From: Nageia nagi
Taxonomy: Eukaryota > Pinophyta
Reading direction: 5' to 3'
DNA length: 64,000 nt
NCBI GenBank assembly: GCA_050084985.1
Contig: JBITNC010000001.1
Span: forward strand, 140,368,001 to 140,432,000
Below, piece after piece: positions 1 through 11,339 of this stretch. Made by a program: the position numbers and the translations under genes. Positions within the stretch are counted from its first letter, which is position 1; the number at the start of each line of letters is the position of its first letter. Under the pieces are notes generated by a model. That model ran no database searches. It was not told the DNA's origin and was given only the letters and a program-made list of their open reading frames with translations.

Positions 1-130
1 AAGCTCCTGTGCATTGTTTTACATTATTTATCGTACCAAAAATTCAATGGACAACAACCATGGGAGAAAACTCATTTTGAGTGGCAAGCATCATTACAGT
101 TACTAAAAGATAAGTTCATTGACATACTTT
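1..130 (+). pseudogene. Ty3/gypsy pol scrap (RT/RNase H junction)
   Basis: Frame 1 reads without a stop from the window edge to about base 131. It contains the spaced pattern W-E-K-x-x-F-E-W-x-x-x-x-x-x-L-K, which resembles the region just after the reverse transcriptase of Ty3/gypsy polyproteins, where F-x-W-x-x-x-x-Q-x-x-F-x-x-L-K is common. No catalytic motif is visible and the fragment is cut by the window edge. Element A is inserted about 60 bases downstream. It is called from a single short motif, so confidence is limited. Confidence 0.35.
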
Positions 131-498
131 GAAGAAGCAAAAATTGTTGCCCGTCACAGAAGATAGGTTAGAAGACCAAATATTATTTAAGGGTTATGTT
201 GTGACTAAAACACATGTCCCAAAATCCTGCAATTTTGAGGACCATCAATGCATCATGTATATACTTCGTTTTGTCGTCGTCTTGTCCACCCAAACTGTGT
301 CACAAAGACCCGGATTCGTGGATAACTCTTCTTAGTTCAAGCCTTATTCTTCGTCTAGGATTAGTCATGTCAAGTTAGAAATTTCAAAATCCTCAAAAAT
401 GGCTAAGTCTGGGAAGGATAAAAGTCGATCTTAGGTGAACTAGGGAGTCTAAGAAGAGTCGAGGCCAGATCAAAGCAAACTGGGCATCTCTAAGGGCT

Positions 499-1457
499 GG
501 CGCATGATTTAAAAAGACAATTTTGTCTTTTCAAACCATGCGACCAAGCTTGGAGACCATCCAGATAGGAAGAGAGGCTCAAAGACGGAATCTAGGTACT
601 TGCCCGTCCAGCGCATGCCTCCAGGAAACAAAATTTTGTCTTTTCCGAGCATGCGCCAAACACAAGAAGCAGATTGGAGCAAAGTGAAGCATGGAAAATC
701 TAAGGCAAAGGCACAAGGCTAGCGCATGCTTCAAAAAGACAATCTTATCTTTTTGAACCATGCGACTTGGCCAGGAGGATGAGTTGAACAAGTTGGAAGG
801 TCGGAGAGTGAACCATAGGCTCCCAGGAGGCTAGCGCATTCCTCAAAAAGACAAAATCTTGTCTTTTTGAACTATGTGCCAATCCTAGAAGGGCTTCTAG
901 TTCGAGCGAAGGTGAAAATTTTGACAAGTCATGCACCCAAAAAACTCAAGACCAGCTCAAGCATACCCAGAGGAGCTAGCACATGATCTCAAAAGACAAG
1001 TTCTTGAATTTTTGAGGCATGCGCCAAGCCCAGAAAGTCTCCAAAATCCGAGAAAGACAAAAATTTGGCTAAGTCATGAGCACTTAAGAATCAAATTCCG
1101 GAAATTAAGCCATCTGGAGGCTAGTGCATGCTTCAAAAAGACAAAATCTTGTCTTTTTGAACCATGCGACCAGGCTGGATGGATAGGCAAGGCTAGCACA
1201 TGCCTCAAAAAGTCACAAACTTGACTTTTGGAAGCATGCACCAAGCTCACAGATTTCCCAGGTTGAGATGAAGGATCAAAATTGATAAGTCCAGCCGACA
1301 GAGAGACTAAAAATCAGGAGAAATCAAGTTACTGGGTGAGTTTCATGATCAAGGCAAGCAAGCATATAGGCAAGAGACCCAACGTTGGAGGCATATTCAT
1401 CCCTAGGGTTGGTGCATGGTTCAAAAAGTCATAATTTTGTCTTTTTTTTCATGCGCC
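499..1457 (+). repeat. Array of eight long hairpins, element A
   Basis: Eight related units of about 48 bases start near 499, 611, 721, 833, 978, 1123, 1194 and 1410. Each has outer arms GCGCATGC / GCATGCGC and an inner stem AAAAAGACAA / TTGTCTTTTT around a loop of about four bases, so the whole unit can fold into one hairpin. Spacers between units are unrelated. In the unit at 1194 the inner arm is AAAAGTCA and the partner is TGACTTTT, so both arms changed together. The same eight-unit array precedes the TATA box of element B. Confidence 0.85.
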
Positions 1458-1613
1458 AAGCCAAATTGACCTTCAAAACCCAAACGTTTGGGCACGGGCG
1501 GCTTTGCATGAGTTTTTGGGCTAGCACACATCTTGAGGTCAGCCAGATGGATGATTAACATTGTGTCTATCTGTAATCCTAGCTAACTAGGGCAAGCTAG
1601 AAGCCAAATGGGC

Positions 1614-1621
1614 TATAAATA
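1614..1621 (+). promoter_or_regulatory. TATA box upstream of element A ORF
   Basis: TATAAATA in the context GGCTATAAATACAAGC lies about 230 bases before the ORF start. Element B has the same context at 30358-30365, and the sequence just downstream (CTCATTTTCTCAAATTCAAA) is identical in both copies. Position and conservation support a promoter; the transcription start is inferred to lie near 1640-1650. Confidence 0.6.
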
Positions 1622-1842
1622 CAAGCCTAGGGACCTCATTTTCTCAAATTCAAAACTTTCTCCTCTTCTACTTTTGCACCAAGATAGCTGCAAATTGCAG
1701 ATTTTTGTGCTTGAACATCATCATTCGTGCATCCTAGGGCTTGCGCTAGCACTTGGGAGGCTAGCTATCACCACATGGGCATCTTCTCCACCTGGAAACC
1801 CACGCACAACCCTTGAGGAGCAACACTGCAAGCAAGAATACC

Positions 1843-4800
1843 ATGACCTCCTCCAAGGGTAATTCAACCCCTAACTTCACTAGGGATCTCGAACGTTTGA
1901 AACAAGATTGCGTCATCTCCATTTGTGAGAGACAACGAGCCCTTCCCCAAGGGGTCAAATTCTCAAGGAACGGTTTTGCAAACCATCAGAGACACAAATT
2001 GGCAAAACGTTGACCCTATGCAGATGAGGGAGAGCATTCGAGGCCTTCCTACCATTGACCTGAAGCAGGATATCATCTTCTTCTTCAGACTCTCCACTTG
2101 CACATTCGTCCCATTCACAGCCCCATTCCCTGAATTGTGCATGGAAGTTGGTCACTACTGGCAGAAGAGAGAGTCCTTTGAGATATTAGAAGAAACATCA
2201 TTATGGACTTCCGCCCCGAAGCTATCAACGCAGCCTCTCAATGGACTTCCGAGGGTGATTATGAGTATAGCGAGGCTAGGTCACTAGCATGTTACCAGGA
2301 GAGTCCCAGGGCAACCGTCGCTATCAAGAGCTAGATGCTGGAAGAGCATCACGAATTAAAAGGAAACGTGCTCATCAATGCTCCTCGTTCCAACTTTTAC
2401 CTTGTAGTCAAGTTGGTGATCCTCATACTATCCAAAGTTCTCGGGAAAGAAGATGCTTCAAAGTTCAAGAAGGAGCTCTTCACGTTTAGTCTTAAGATTG
2501 CTAAAGGAAGAAAGATCCAATGGAGCAAGCTCTTGAGCAACGCCATAGCTAATCAGTTGTCGTCCATTGGCACCACTCACAAATTCTACCTTAATTCATA
2601 TCTGGTGTACATGTTGCTTCACGGCAAGTATAGAGCTACGACACAGGGTGAGACAGCTTGGATAGAAAGAGGGACCTATTCCATCTGGAAGTGTTACCCC
2701 AAATGGAAATTAGAGAGGAGATGGGATAGTTTCATGATGAAAAACGATGGATGGGAGTACGAAATATACAAGGAGCTTAAGGGAGAGATCACGATTGCCC
2801 AGATCTCCAATTCAACCCAAGACGCTTTGAAGAAGCACGAGGACTTCTTCCTCCATCACCAACACTTCTCTTACATTCGTATACATGGATCAACCATACA
2901 GCCCTATCAGTTGCCAAGGTTCGTGAGTTACAGGATATTGTTAATGGAGATGATGAGGTAATTGGCCTTTCTACATGAACAGGTATGGCAGAAGAAATCA
3001 GCCACATCCAATTTGTCGATTGCCATGGGAGAATATCAATGTAAGTTCTAGACAGATGTGGATACTATGAAAGAAGAGTTGGCCAGATACACCTTTAGGA
3101 AGATGCCGACAACTGACCATTATGACCCGGATCACAGGATGCACTCATTCTTCATGAAAGAAAGAAAAAAACCTTATGAGTATAAATCACTTGTAGACGA
3201 GGAGCCTTTCCGGAATATCAATAATGAGGTAGAAATGAAGAAGTTAAGGGAAAGGGTACAAAAGGATGCCAACAATCAGCAATATCAAGTGGAAGCTACA
3301 ATCAACAAGAGACTCTCGCAGCACAAGAGAAGAAGACCTCAAGAGTCTACTTCCAAGATCACTCAGTTCCCTCCAATAGATGAGATACTAGTTGGACAGT
3401 ATGCGTCCATGCATGGCAAGAATGCAGTCGAGCAAGTTGTACGACAGGTACAAGCCACCATGAATGAGCATGACGTAAGGGAGTTGGAGCGTGTGGCTAT
3501 GGACAAGGTAGTGAGGTGTGTGAGAAATAGACATCAAGATCCCTCTTTGCCACCTAGACCACCTAGAGCCAAAAGAGCAACGCCATCACTCATTGTTCCA
3601 CCATCCACGTCATCAGCTTCCAATTCCTCGTACCAACCTAATGAAAATCAAGAAGAAGGGGAGGTTGAAGAATTAGAAGATAAACACGAAGTGAATGCAG
3701 CCCAAGATGAGTAGATCCCAGATGCACAACAGCATGATGAATCCGTGGAGATATTGGAAGAAATCCGTAAGCCAACAACACCAGAGCCATCCCTAGATAA
3801 AGGTAAGGAGCCAGTGTCGGAGACAGTACAGAAGAGAGCTTGATTGAAGAGAACTCCGCAGTCATGGGCCACTGAAGCTTCAGGTGAACACGATGGGCAA
3901 GGAGAGAGATCCTCCAAGAGACCAAAGAGAAGTACTGTTACAATTCAGGAGGCCGTTGTGGACACTTATCAGCCATCACCCACGAATGAGTGGGGTGTGA
4001 ACATGGAGGAATGTCTTGATGTATTTAACATGAATGTCAGAGAAGAGTTTGAGACGAAAGAGAAGAGTGATCATCATGGAGAAAGCTCCACTCACCCAAG
4101 AAAGACTCAGACATATGTGCACTTAGCTGATAATGCCATACACATCAAGACCATAATAGTTGATAAGGAGAATCCACAACATCCTGAAGACCTCAAGCAA
4201 ATCAACCAAATCATCAACACAGATTTGATTGGTTTGGATGGTCGGAAACATGCAATTATCTCCAACACTGAGGCCATCACCAAGGATGGTATGATGAAAG
4301 ATAAAGAGATGAAAAGCCTCAAGGAGTTAGCTGCACAGAAGAACTTGACTAAAGAGTTAGAATCGGCTAATGCACCCATAAAGGAGCTTCGAAATATTAA
4401 ACCACTCAAGGAGGGTATGATTGCAGTTAAACAAAAGCATATAGATGAGGTCTTGTTAGCAGTACAACAATTTACCATGGCATTAGAGAGGGTGGCATTA
4501 GAAGAGCAAAAACTCAAGGACATCATCGTGGAAAGAATCAATCTTCTCAAGATTTTGGATTCTAGACGGCCTATGATCATGCAGTTTAAGATGACATGGA
4601 ATTAAAGGCCAAAAGATGTGAATTTTTGTGAAGAATTTTGGTTCTATTTGGGTGTGGTTAACCAAATAGCCACCCGATTCCAAGAGGTGCAAAAGGATGT
4701 TCAGAAGCTCAACGACAAGGCAAACACTTGTCTTGAACCAATGGAGTTCCAGGTGAAGTTTCTTGATAATGATTCGTCCATCCGAGACAAAGACCTTGTA

Positions 4801-5064
4801 GTGGCAAAAGTGAGACACTTCCTTCCCAATCTGATCATGACTAAGGATATCAACACCTTCCAAACTGGCAGTCACTTGGAGCATTTGCTCAAAGCTCATG
4901 CATGGGAAAAGGATATGCTCACGATCGTGGAGAAGGTAGAGCTTAGCATAATGAAAAATGGGCCAAAGCTCTCCGAGATGCTGCATGGACTGAAGCTTAA
5001 CGCCAAATTCTTCGATGACGACTTTGAGGGACATGTTGAGGTGTTGGGCCAACCAACCGCCTAG
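1843..5064 (+). pseudogene. Decayed 1074-codon ORF of element A, unknown protein
   Basis: I do not recognise this protein. From ATG 1843 to the stop at 5064 one reading frame is kept for 1074 codons. It is broken by a local frame disturbance between about 2013 and 2335 and by single stops near 2959, 3049, 3712, 3841 and 4603. The start matches that of element B (both read M-T-[ST]-S-K then R-D-L-E). Visible parts: a conserved globular N-terminal third with WKCYPKWK and NDGWEYEIYKELKGE (about 2680-2790); a charged middle; a Pro/Ser-rich and acidic linker (about 3540-3720); and a Lys/Glu-rich, probably coiled-coil C-terminal half with FCEEFWFYLGVVNQIATRF (about 4620-4680). No reverse transcriptase, integrase, protease or zinc-knuckle motif was seen. 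Differences from copy B are mostly silent, so the ORF was translated and useful while the family was active. Confidence 0.7.
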
Positions 5065-5276
5065 TCATATTATTTGTTTTTATTTTATTTCATAATTATT
5101 GTGGAGACTTTAATTTATTTGTTAATAAATTCTCAAGTTTGTGATGGATGAGGATTTGCTCCCACAAACTTGGATGATATCTTGTAATGCCATGTGGCAC
5201 ATTTTTATTGGACCATGCTTTATTTCTTGGAAATTGCAATTAGGGTTAGGGCAACACTTAGGGTTGCTTCAAAAAC

Positions 5277-5285
5277 TATATATAG
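5277..5285 (+). promoter_or_regulatory. Second TATA-like box near the 3' end of element A
   Basis: TATATATAG lies in a stretch shared with element B (34067 region): GGCAACACTTAGGGTTGC, then AAAAACTAT(A/T)TATAGCCCATT(T/C)GGGCTCATTTGTA. It sits about 200 bases after the ORF stop and about 1 kb before the element end. In a solo-LTR model this would be the promoter for the genomic transcript, with the 1614 box driving the ORF. That assignment is inference. Confidence 0.4.
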
Positions 5286-5487
5286 CCCATTTGGGCTCAT
5301 TTGTAATCATCAGACATTTTTTGCAAATTGGACTACTTACATAATACTTTCAATCTTGCAAGTTTTCCCTTTTCGCAATTATGATATAATTCCAAGAAAT
5401 TGAAGTGAGCTTGTTTTCATTTGGGACTATGAAAGTGAATGAGTGTTACATTTTTATGCTATCTTGAGTATTTGGGACATTTTATAA

Positions 5488-5821
5488 ACCTTGTTGGTGG
5501 ATAAAAGAATACTTGTGTATCTTTTGAAATATTTCAAGAAGTGTATGACTGTAAAGTTTCATAGTTTGCACATGGGATTAGTGTGTTCTAAGATGACTTG
5601 TGTATGCCGTTTAATATAGGAACTTCACTCCACAATTAAGTTCTACCCACGTGATACCTTGTTGGTGGATAAAAGAATACTGTATATCTTTTGAAATATT
5701 TCAAGAAGTGTCTGACTGTAAAGTTTCATAGTTTGCACATGGGATTAGTGTGTTTTAAGATGACTTGTGTATGTCGTTTAATATAGGAACTTCCCTCCAC
5801 AATTAAGTTCTACCCACGTGA
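5488..5821 (+). repeat. 168-bp tandem duplication in the element A tail
   Basis: The segment beginning ACCTTGTTGGTGGATAAAAG at 5488 is repeated at 5656, and each copy ends in CCCACGTGATACC. The two units differ by a few bases and a small deletion. Element B has only one unit, so the duplication arose in copy A or its close relatives. Confidence 0.85.
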
Positions 5822-6329
5822 TACCTTTCTTATCCATCACCTTAGCGCCAAGCTCCTCTTGTTGGGACGTTCATGTTGTTGCCTTTCGAGTTGGATTTGG
5901 GATGTGTGGAACCTATGCCAAACCCACACAAGCTCGGTCTTAGAAGGTCATACTAATCGGTGAGAACATTGCCTTAGAGCTTAATTCATATATCACTTTC
6001 TTTTCACAACTCTTTTTCTTTATTTTCTATGTGCGGCTTTCGCAACAAACCTTTTTGTTCCCTTTTTTTGAGAAACAACTATTCCTGGATTGCAGACCCT
6101 TCGAGTCCTTGATTAACAAATTTCATTTGAGTTGGTAACAGCTTCCAACATCTCCACCTTATCACTTGAGTGAACCCTTGCACCCTTTACTTTCAAACCT
6201 TTGAGGTAAAAGTCCTCATAGCAGGTAGGGGTCACGCCCTACCACTCAGGTGTGGGAGTCTTTCTACAAACCTTGTGATCCTATTTACCAATCAGCAAGG
6301 GTAAAAAAGAAAAAGCTCCAAACAGGTTA

Positions 6330-9300
6330 TAGCAAGGTCCACCATAGATTTATAAAAATATTATATAAAATACACATAAAACAACAAACATAGTCAACAT
6401 ACGAAAGAACATAGAAATCATTAAAATGAATAGTTGTGTGAAGAATGTTAGAGGATCCCAAGGGAAATGATTAGAGTATGAGTCATAAAAACATGACAAA
6501 GGGGAATTGGTGAGAGATAAGAAAGTCTTGGATGTGGCGGATCACAAACCCATTTTAGAAGACATAAACAATCACACTTGTGCCCCATTATGATGGAATC
6601 AGACAAATGTAGAGCTAAAAATACAAGGGACTCAATTGACAAACAACTCCCCACGACATCATTATAACATAAAGACTGCATTTTTTGAGTTTTAACATTT
6701 TATAAATATGATTATTAAGTGAACAGTGGGAAACAAGACACAGTTTTGAAGCATTGCAAAGAAGGAACATCAGATCAGAGTTAAATGGATAGACACAAAA
6801 TAGTTTCACTATTCAGATTCTCAACATGCATCCAAAATAGTTTCTGGTCCATTACAAAGAGAATGGGCAGTCAACATTTTTGACTTTTCTCCTAAGCAAT
6901 TCTAAAGTTGCATGGATGTGCCTGAACCAAACTGTTCCTATTCCAACCCACTCTGCACATTGAGACAAAACTGGAACCTTTTGATCATCATGAAACAGTC
7001 AAATTCTAGCAAGTCCATCAAACTGTATAGCACAAACAGAAACAACCATGAAATTATTCAGCGCCATCTTTTACAACAGTATACTGATGTGATCGAGTTG
7101 AGGAAGAGGTGCAGCCCAGCTAGGAGGTTAGAAAGTGCACACATGAGGCAATGTCTAAGGCCACCTCAACATCCTTCCTATGCATTTCCGAAACAAGGTA
7201 ATAGCACAAGCGCAACAACAAGCATCATTGACCTTAGAATCAGACATGAATCACATTCCAATGTTGATTTATGCAGCTTTTTTCATTCCCTATAATACTT
7301 CTAGTTTCCTAAAATTGCAACCATTTGTTGCGATAACAAGACAGAATAGAGAATAATATCATGAAATAGAGAGAGCTTGTGCAATTGTTCGATGCTTCTC
7401 AAATATTTGGTACCAATTAATGTTTCAAAGTGAAAAACATTGTTGTTTGCAAACCGAGGTCCAAGAAATCCAATTATCATTAACGAGGTGCAATATTCGA
7501 TGAAGCTATAACATAAAGCCTATTAATAATGAATAGAAAGTGTTAAATATTTTAGCACTAAACAATTATAATCCCAGGTCTTCCTCTTCTGCTTTTATAG
7601 TAGTTATAAAAGGTATACAAGTATACAACAGAATCAACACTTTACTTCCATTGAAGAACAAGAATTACAAAAGTATACTCTCAAAAATACAAATCGAGAT
7701 CTTTCAGCATTGCAATGTAAATGAGAATATAACATTGCACAAAACTCCCACGAATCTACAATAGCAATGGACTTGATTTTACTCTCCAGAGCATCAACAC
7801 ACTTGGTCTCAACTCAACAACCACATCCAACACACCCACTATCACTTAGCCACACCAATAAACAGTTTCCTTACAAGACTCTAAACTTACACTAGCAGTC
7901 AAGAGGCTACTTGCTTACCTAAGTAGGCATTTAATTCTTGTTTGCTTGCCCTCCATGCCCATAGAGCAACTCTATTTAGAAGCTCAATTAGGTATCTAAA
8001 GATTTTCTAATAATGTGGATATCTTCTAAAAAATCTTCACTTATATAAAAATTTATTTCCTCACCTTTTAAAATATCCATAATATTTGACTTTCCTTTCA
8101 CCATCTTTTACCACATCACCACCATATCTTGTCTTTTATTACAAGACACCTTTTTATAAAAATTTAACCATATCTTGTCTTTTTTCAAGACAACATTTTC
8201 TAAAGTAATTTTAAAAATATCTCTAGCTTTTATCATAACATGGCTTTTACTTTTACTATTCACCATCTACTATTCAGCAGCGATTATTCAAGAGTTACTA
8301 TTCATTTTTTACTATTTACCATCTCATTTTTACCTTTACTTTTACTGTCATTTAGATAGCACCAACCTATAGTCCCTATATTACATTTGTAATGTACAAT
8401 GCGCATCAATGATTATTCTATCATTATCGTAACATTCTACCTATGCCATTATGCCTTTGCAAATTAACCCCTACACCATTACTATAGCTCCTTTGTGAGC
8501 ATCATAACTTGTGCAACTCATTATAATCTTCGTACTATCATTGTATATCGTCCATACTAGATATCCAAATATAATGCAAAGTTGCAGGATAATTTTAGTG
8601 AATTTAGATACTGAAGAATGATTTTCTCTTTGTTGATTAGAGTGATTAATTGATGAAGGTATCCAAAAATGTATTAATGTCATTTTAAAAATAAAACTTG
8701 GAGTTATTTTATAAAAGCATCTTTTTAATATTTCTATTTCAAGATGTATATATCTACTAACTTTTATATTAAGATTATGCTTAACTATAAATCTTTGATC
8801 ATTTCAGATTTGGATATTGAATTGGGATAAGCCAGTCATACCGAATAACCTCTCAATGAGACAATTTTTGTTCCAATGTCAAATTTGGTGCAAGGCTGTT
8901 GCAGATCATCAAAAAAGATCAAGATCGTCATAAAGGAAGTCACTGTCAAAAGTGATTAAAGTCATTTCTATAATCAGCAGAATGTAGGCAATCAATATCT
9001 TCATTAGTTGTACACACATGGTCAAAAGATCTTCACACAAGACGCAAAAGGCCAATCTCAGGATACTCTTAACATCCGAATTTATTGCCTTCAGCTTGCA
9101 AACCTAGGGTGCTCTCCAAGGCACAAGCTATCTATCGATAGGCTTCCCAAACCATATCAGTCCAACTAAGTTCTTCATCCCAATTTTGTATATTTCAGAA
9201 AATGCCTAATTTGTCTTCTTGCTTATCATTATAGCTATTTGTTTGCCATCTGTCCATTATATTTGTTGTCTATTTTTCATTCATGTAGCAACATTGTTTT

Positions 9301-9382
9301 TAAATTTCATGTTACAATGACAATAGGCAAAAGCAATGGGATGTCATGATAGATGAGAGGAACAAAATTCTCATCAATATTT
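6330..9382. other. AT-rich spacer, no gene recognised
   Basis: No ORF here has family motifs or credible exon structure on either strand. If RAD17 continues leftwards, this is part of its fourth intron. Short ORFs such as 6912-7295 are not supported by any recognisable domain. Confidence 0.5.
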
Positions 9383-11335
9383 TGTAATATCCCTAAAATT
9401 ATCCAGCTTTGTAGATAATTGAATTTGTATGTAAGTGTGGCAAATAGGAGTCTAAGAGGGATGTCCAACCCTTGGGCATCATTTGATGTGTTTTGTCATA
9501 AATATGGGAGTTATATGGGTTAATTAGTGTTTTTTGACAAGTTTATATGTTGGTATATGGGTTAGTAGAGTTAGTTATGGTGTTAGAAGGGTTTTTGTGG
9601 CAAAAACAAAACCATATAATTATTTTTGGCTAATTTTTGCTAAATAGGTATTAATAAGGGTCTTAGTGATGTCTTCATAGGTATTCTAAAATAAAGTTAA
9701 TTTTATTTGTGGGTCCCAGCATCACTTAAGTTATCTCACGAGATTATATCACAGCCCTTAGATCTCAAGTGAGTGAGATCTAATATCTCAACAAAAGATT
9801 ATATCACAACCCTTAAATCTTTAGTGAGAGATATAATCTCAACCATCCATGCTAAAATCAAGGATTGAGATCTATTCTCTTATTAGGTTGTGATTATAAA
9901 GGAAGAATAGGGTTTCATTTGAGCTAGCTTGGAATTGTGATTGAGGAATTGAGGAATATTGTTGTATTCTTGGCTCTTAGAGATTGTTGGTGATTTTTCT
10001 AGGAAATTTGGGGTTCCCTTTGGATTTATCCATTGGAGGCTAGACCAGTTAGTTATCTACCCAGTTTTACTGACAAAACCATTCAGGGTTTGTGTTTGGG
10101 CTGATTTGTTAAAGAAGCGAACCACATTTATCAGATCTACCACTGGTAGCAAAGTTTGCAATGTACCTTTCTAGGGTTTATCCAAATTAGCATTCAATCC
10201 GACTTATCCATGAATTAGGGCATCAATGAACATGCTCAATAACCATCCAAAACATGCGCTCAAATTGGAATGTAACAGCAATAGCTAAAGCTCATAGAAT
10301 ATGCAATCATGACCAAAACTAGGGCACAAATCAGATCTATAATATTATAGAAATATAGCTCCAAAACTACTCAATTCGCATACATTCTCATGTATAAAGA
10401 AGATAGATGTATAGCAGATATATATAGAAACATTCATTCACATTCGAGATGCAATATGAGCACCAATATTATCAATAATGAACCAAGAATAAGTATAGAG
10501 CTGGAAAAAGCCTGTAAGAAGTTCTAGGGCAAAGCCCAAGACTCTGAAATGCTCAAACTAGACTTCTCAAGGTTGGCGCATGTCCCAAGGAGGTTCCCAA
10601 GCTAGGTGCAAGCTGTCCAAGAGATGTAGAAGTGTAGATGAGCCACTTCTAGGCTAGGGAGCCGCCCTAAGCCCTAGAAGGTAGAGAAGGGAAGCATCCC
10701 TAAGCTCTGAATGATTGCACAAGATGATGTCTTCAAATGACCTAATGCCTTATAGCATTCCAAACTTGTCAATATGTCTTCCCAGGATGGCCAACCAAGG
10801 AGGGAGTAATAATAAAATATTAAATGTCTTAAAACCCTCTTCATCATGGCCGACTTGGACATGGGGCACTATAACATTAAATAGCCCTCTTTATTGTCTT
10901 TAGATAAATATATAATTCGCCCTTTTTGAGCATGGCCCTTAAGGCATAAATATGGACATGATAAATACACACTTTATCAAATAAATCATTCTAATCTAAG
11001 TGTTAAGAGTCACAATGAATATGCATGAGGGGAGATCTCTAGATGTCTCAAATTGGGGACATTACAAAGTCGGAGCAGCATTGTGAAGGGTTTTTGCCCT
11101 AGTTTCTATTCCAAAGTGTGACGTCTAGCCCTAGAAGGGTTCATATGCTGATCTAAAGAGTTTACGCTCACTTGGAAGTCTAGCGTTCCTCTTTTGGGTG
11201 ATTGGAGGATATTCTGTAGCATCATAGACTGAGATCTGATCCTCATTATCAGACATCCAGCCTAGGAGAGGCTAGTTTTGTGGTTTTGAGGGGACTTTGT
11301 GGCATACACTTATTGGTATTTCTCTTGTCTACAGT
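9383..11335 (+). repeat. Possible older LTR interrupted by a solo LTR
   Basis: TGTAATATCCCTAAAATTATCC at 9383 has the look of a plant LTR start. A transcribed-looking segment with ATTATAAAGGAAG near 9893 follows. The stretch is interrupted at 10157-11066 by a solo LTR, and unit-like sequence resumes after it. I could not find a matching 3' end or a target duplication for the TATTT that precedes it, so extent and nature are uncertain. Confidence 0.3.
10157..11066 (-). mobile_element. Solo LTR, minus orientation (copy 1)
   Basis: The segment runs from TGCAATGTACC to GGGGACATTACA and is the reverse-complement relative of the solo LTR at 36129-37188, over its whole length. It is flanked by AAGTT (10152-10156) and AAGTC (11067-11071), a 5-bp target duplication with one mismatch. 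No internal retrotransposon sequence is attached, so it is the product of LTR-LTR recombination. Superfamily cannot be told from the LTR alone. Confidence 0.8.
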
Positions 11336-11339
11336 TATT

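Larger units (their letters stand above)
197..6324 (+). mobile_element. Element A: 6.1-kb TG...CA element with 5-bp target duplication, unknown family
   Basis: The left end reads TGTTGTGACTAA and the right end reads CTCCAAACA. GGTTA flanks both sides (192-196 and 6325-6329), a perfect 5-bp target site duplication as made by LTR-retrotransposon integrases. Element B (28950-34952) is collinear over the whole length. Layout: eight hairpins (499-1457), TATA box (1614), long ORF (1843-5064), second TATA-like box (5277), 1-kb tail. No terminal direct repeat, primer-binding site, polypurine tract or reverse transcriptase was found inside. The best reading is a very large solo LTR that carries an ORF, or a non-autonomous retroelement. 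A DNA transposon is less likely because the ends show only a few bases of inversion. I do not recognise the family. Confidence 0.75.

Noticed and set aside
579-1224. ORFs with repeated H-A-L-x-x-x-x-R-Q-x-F-V-F-type peptides on both strands
   Set aside because: They are translations of the hairpin array; the pattern appears in several frames and strands, as expected of a palindromic repeat rather than a protein.
499-1457. Hairpin array considered as a CRISPR-like array
   Set aside because: Plant nuclear context, irregular spacer length, no cas genes, and the units sit inside a retroelement.
4107-5052. Long minus-strand ORFs opposite the element A ORF
   Set aside because: They mirror the conserved plus-strand frame and show no conservation of their own in element B.
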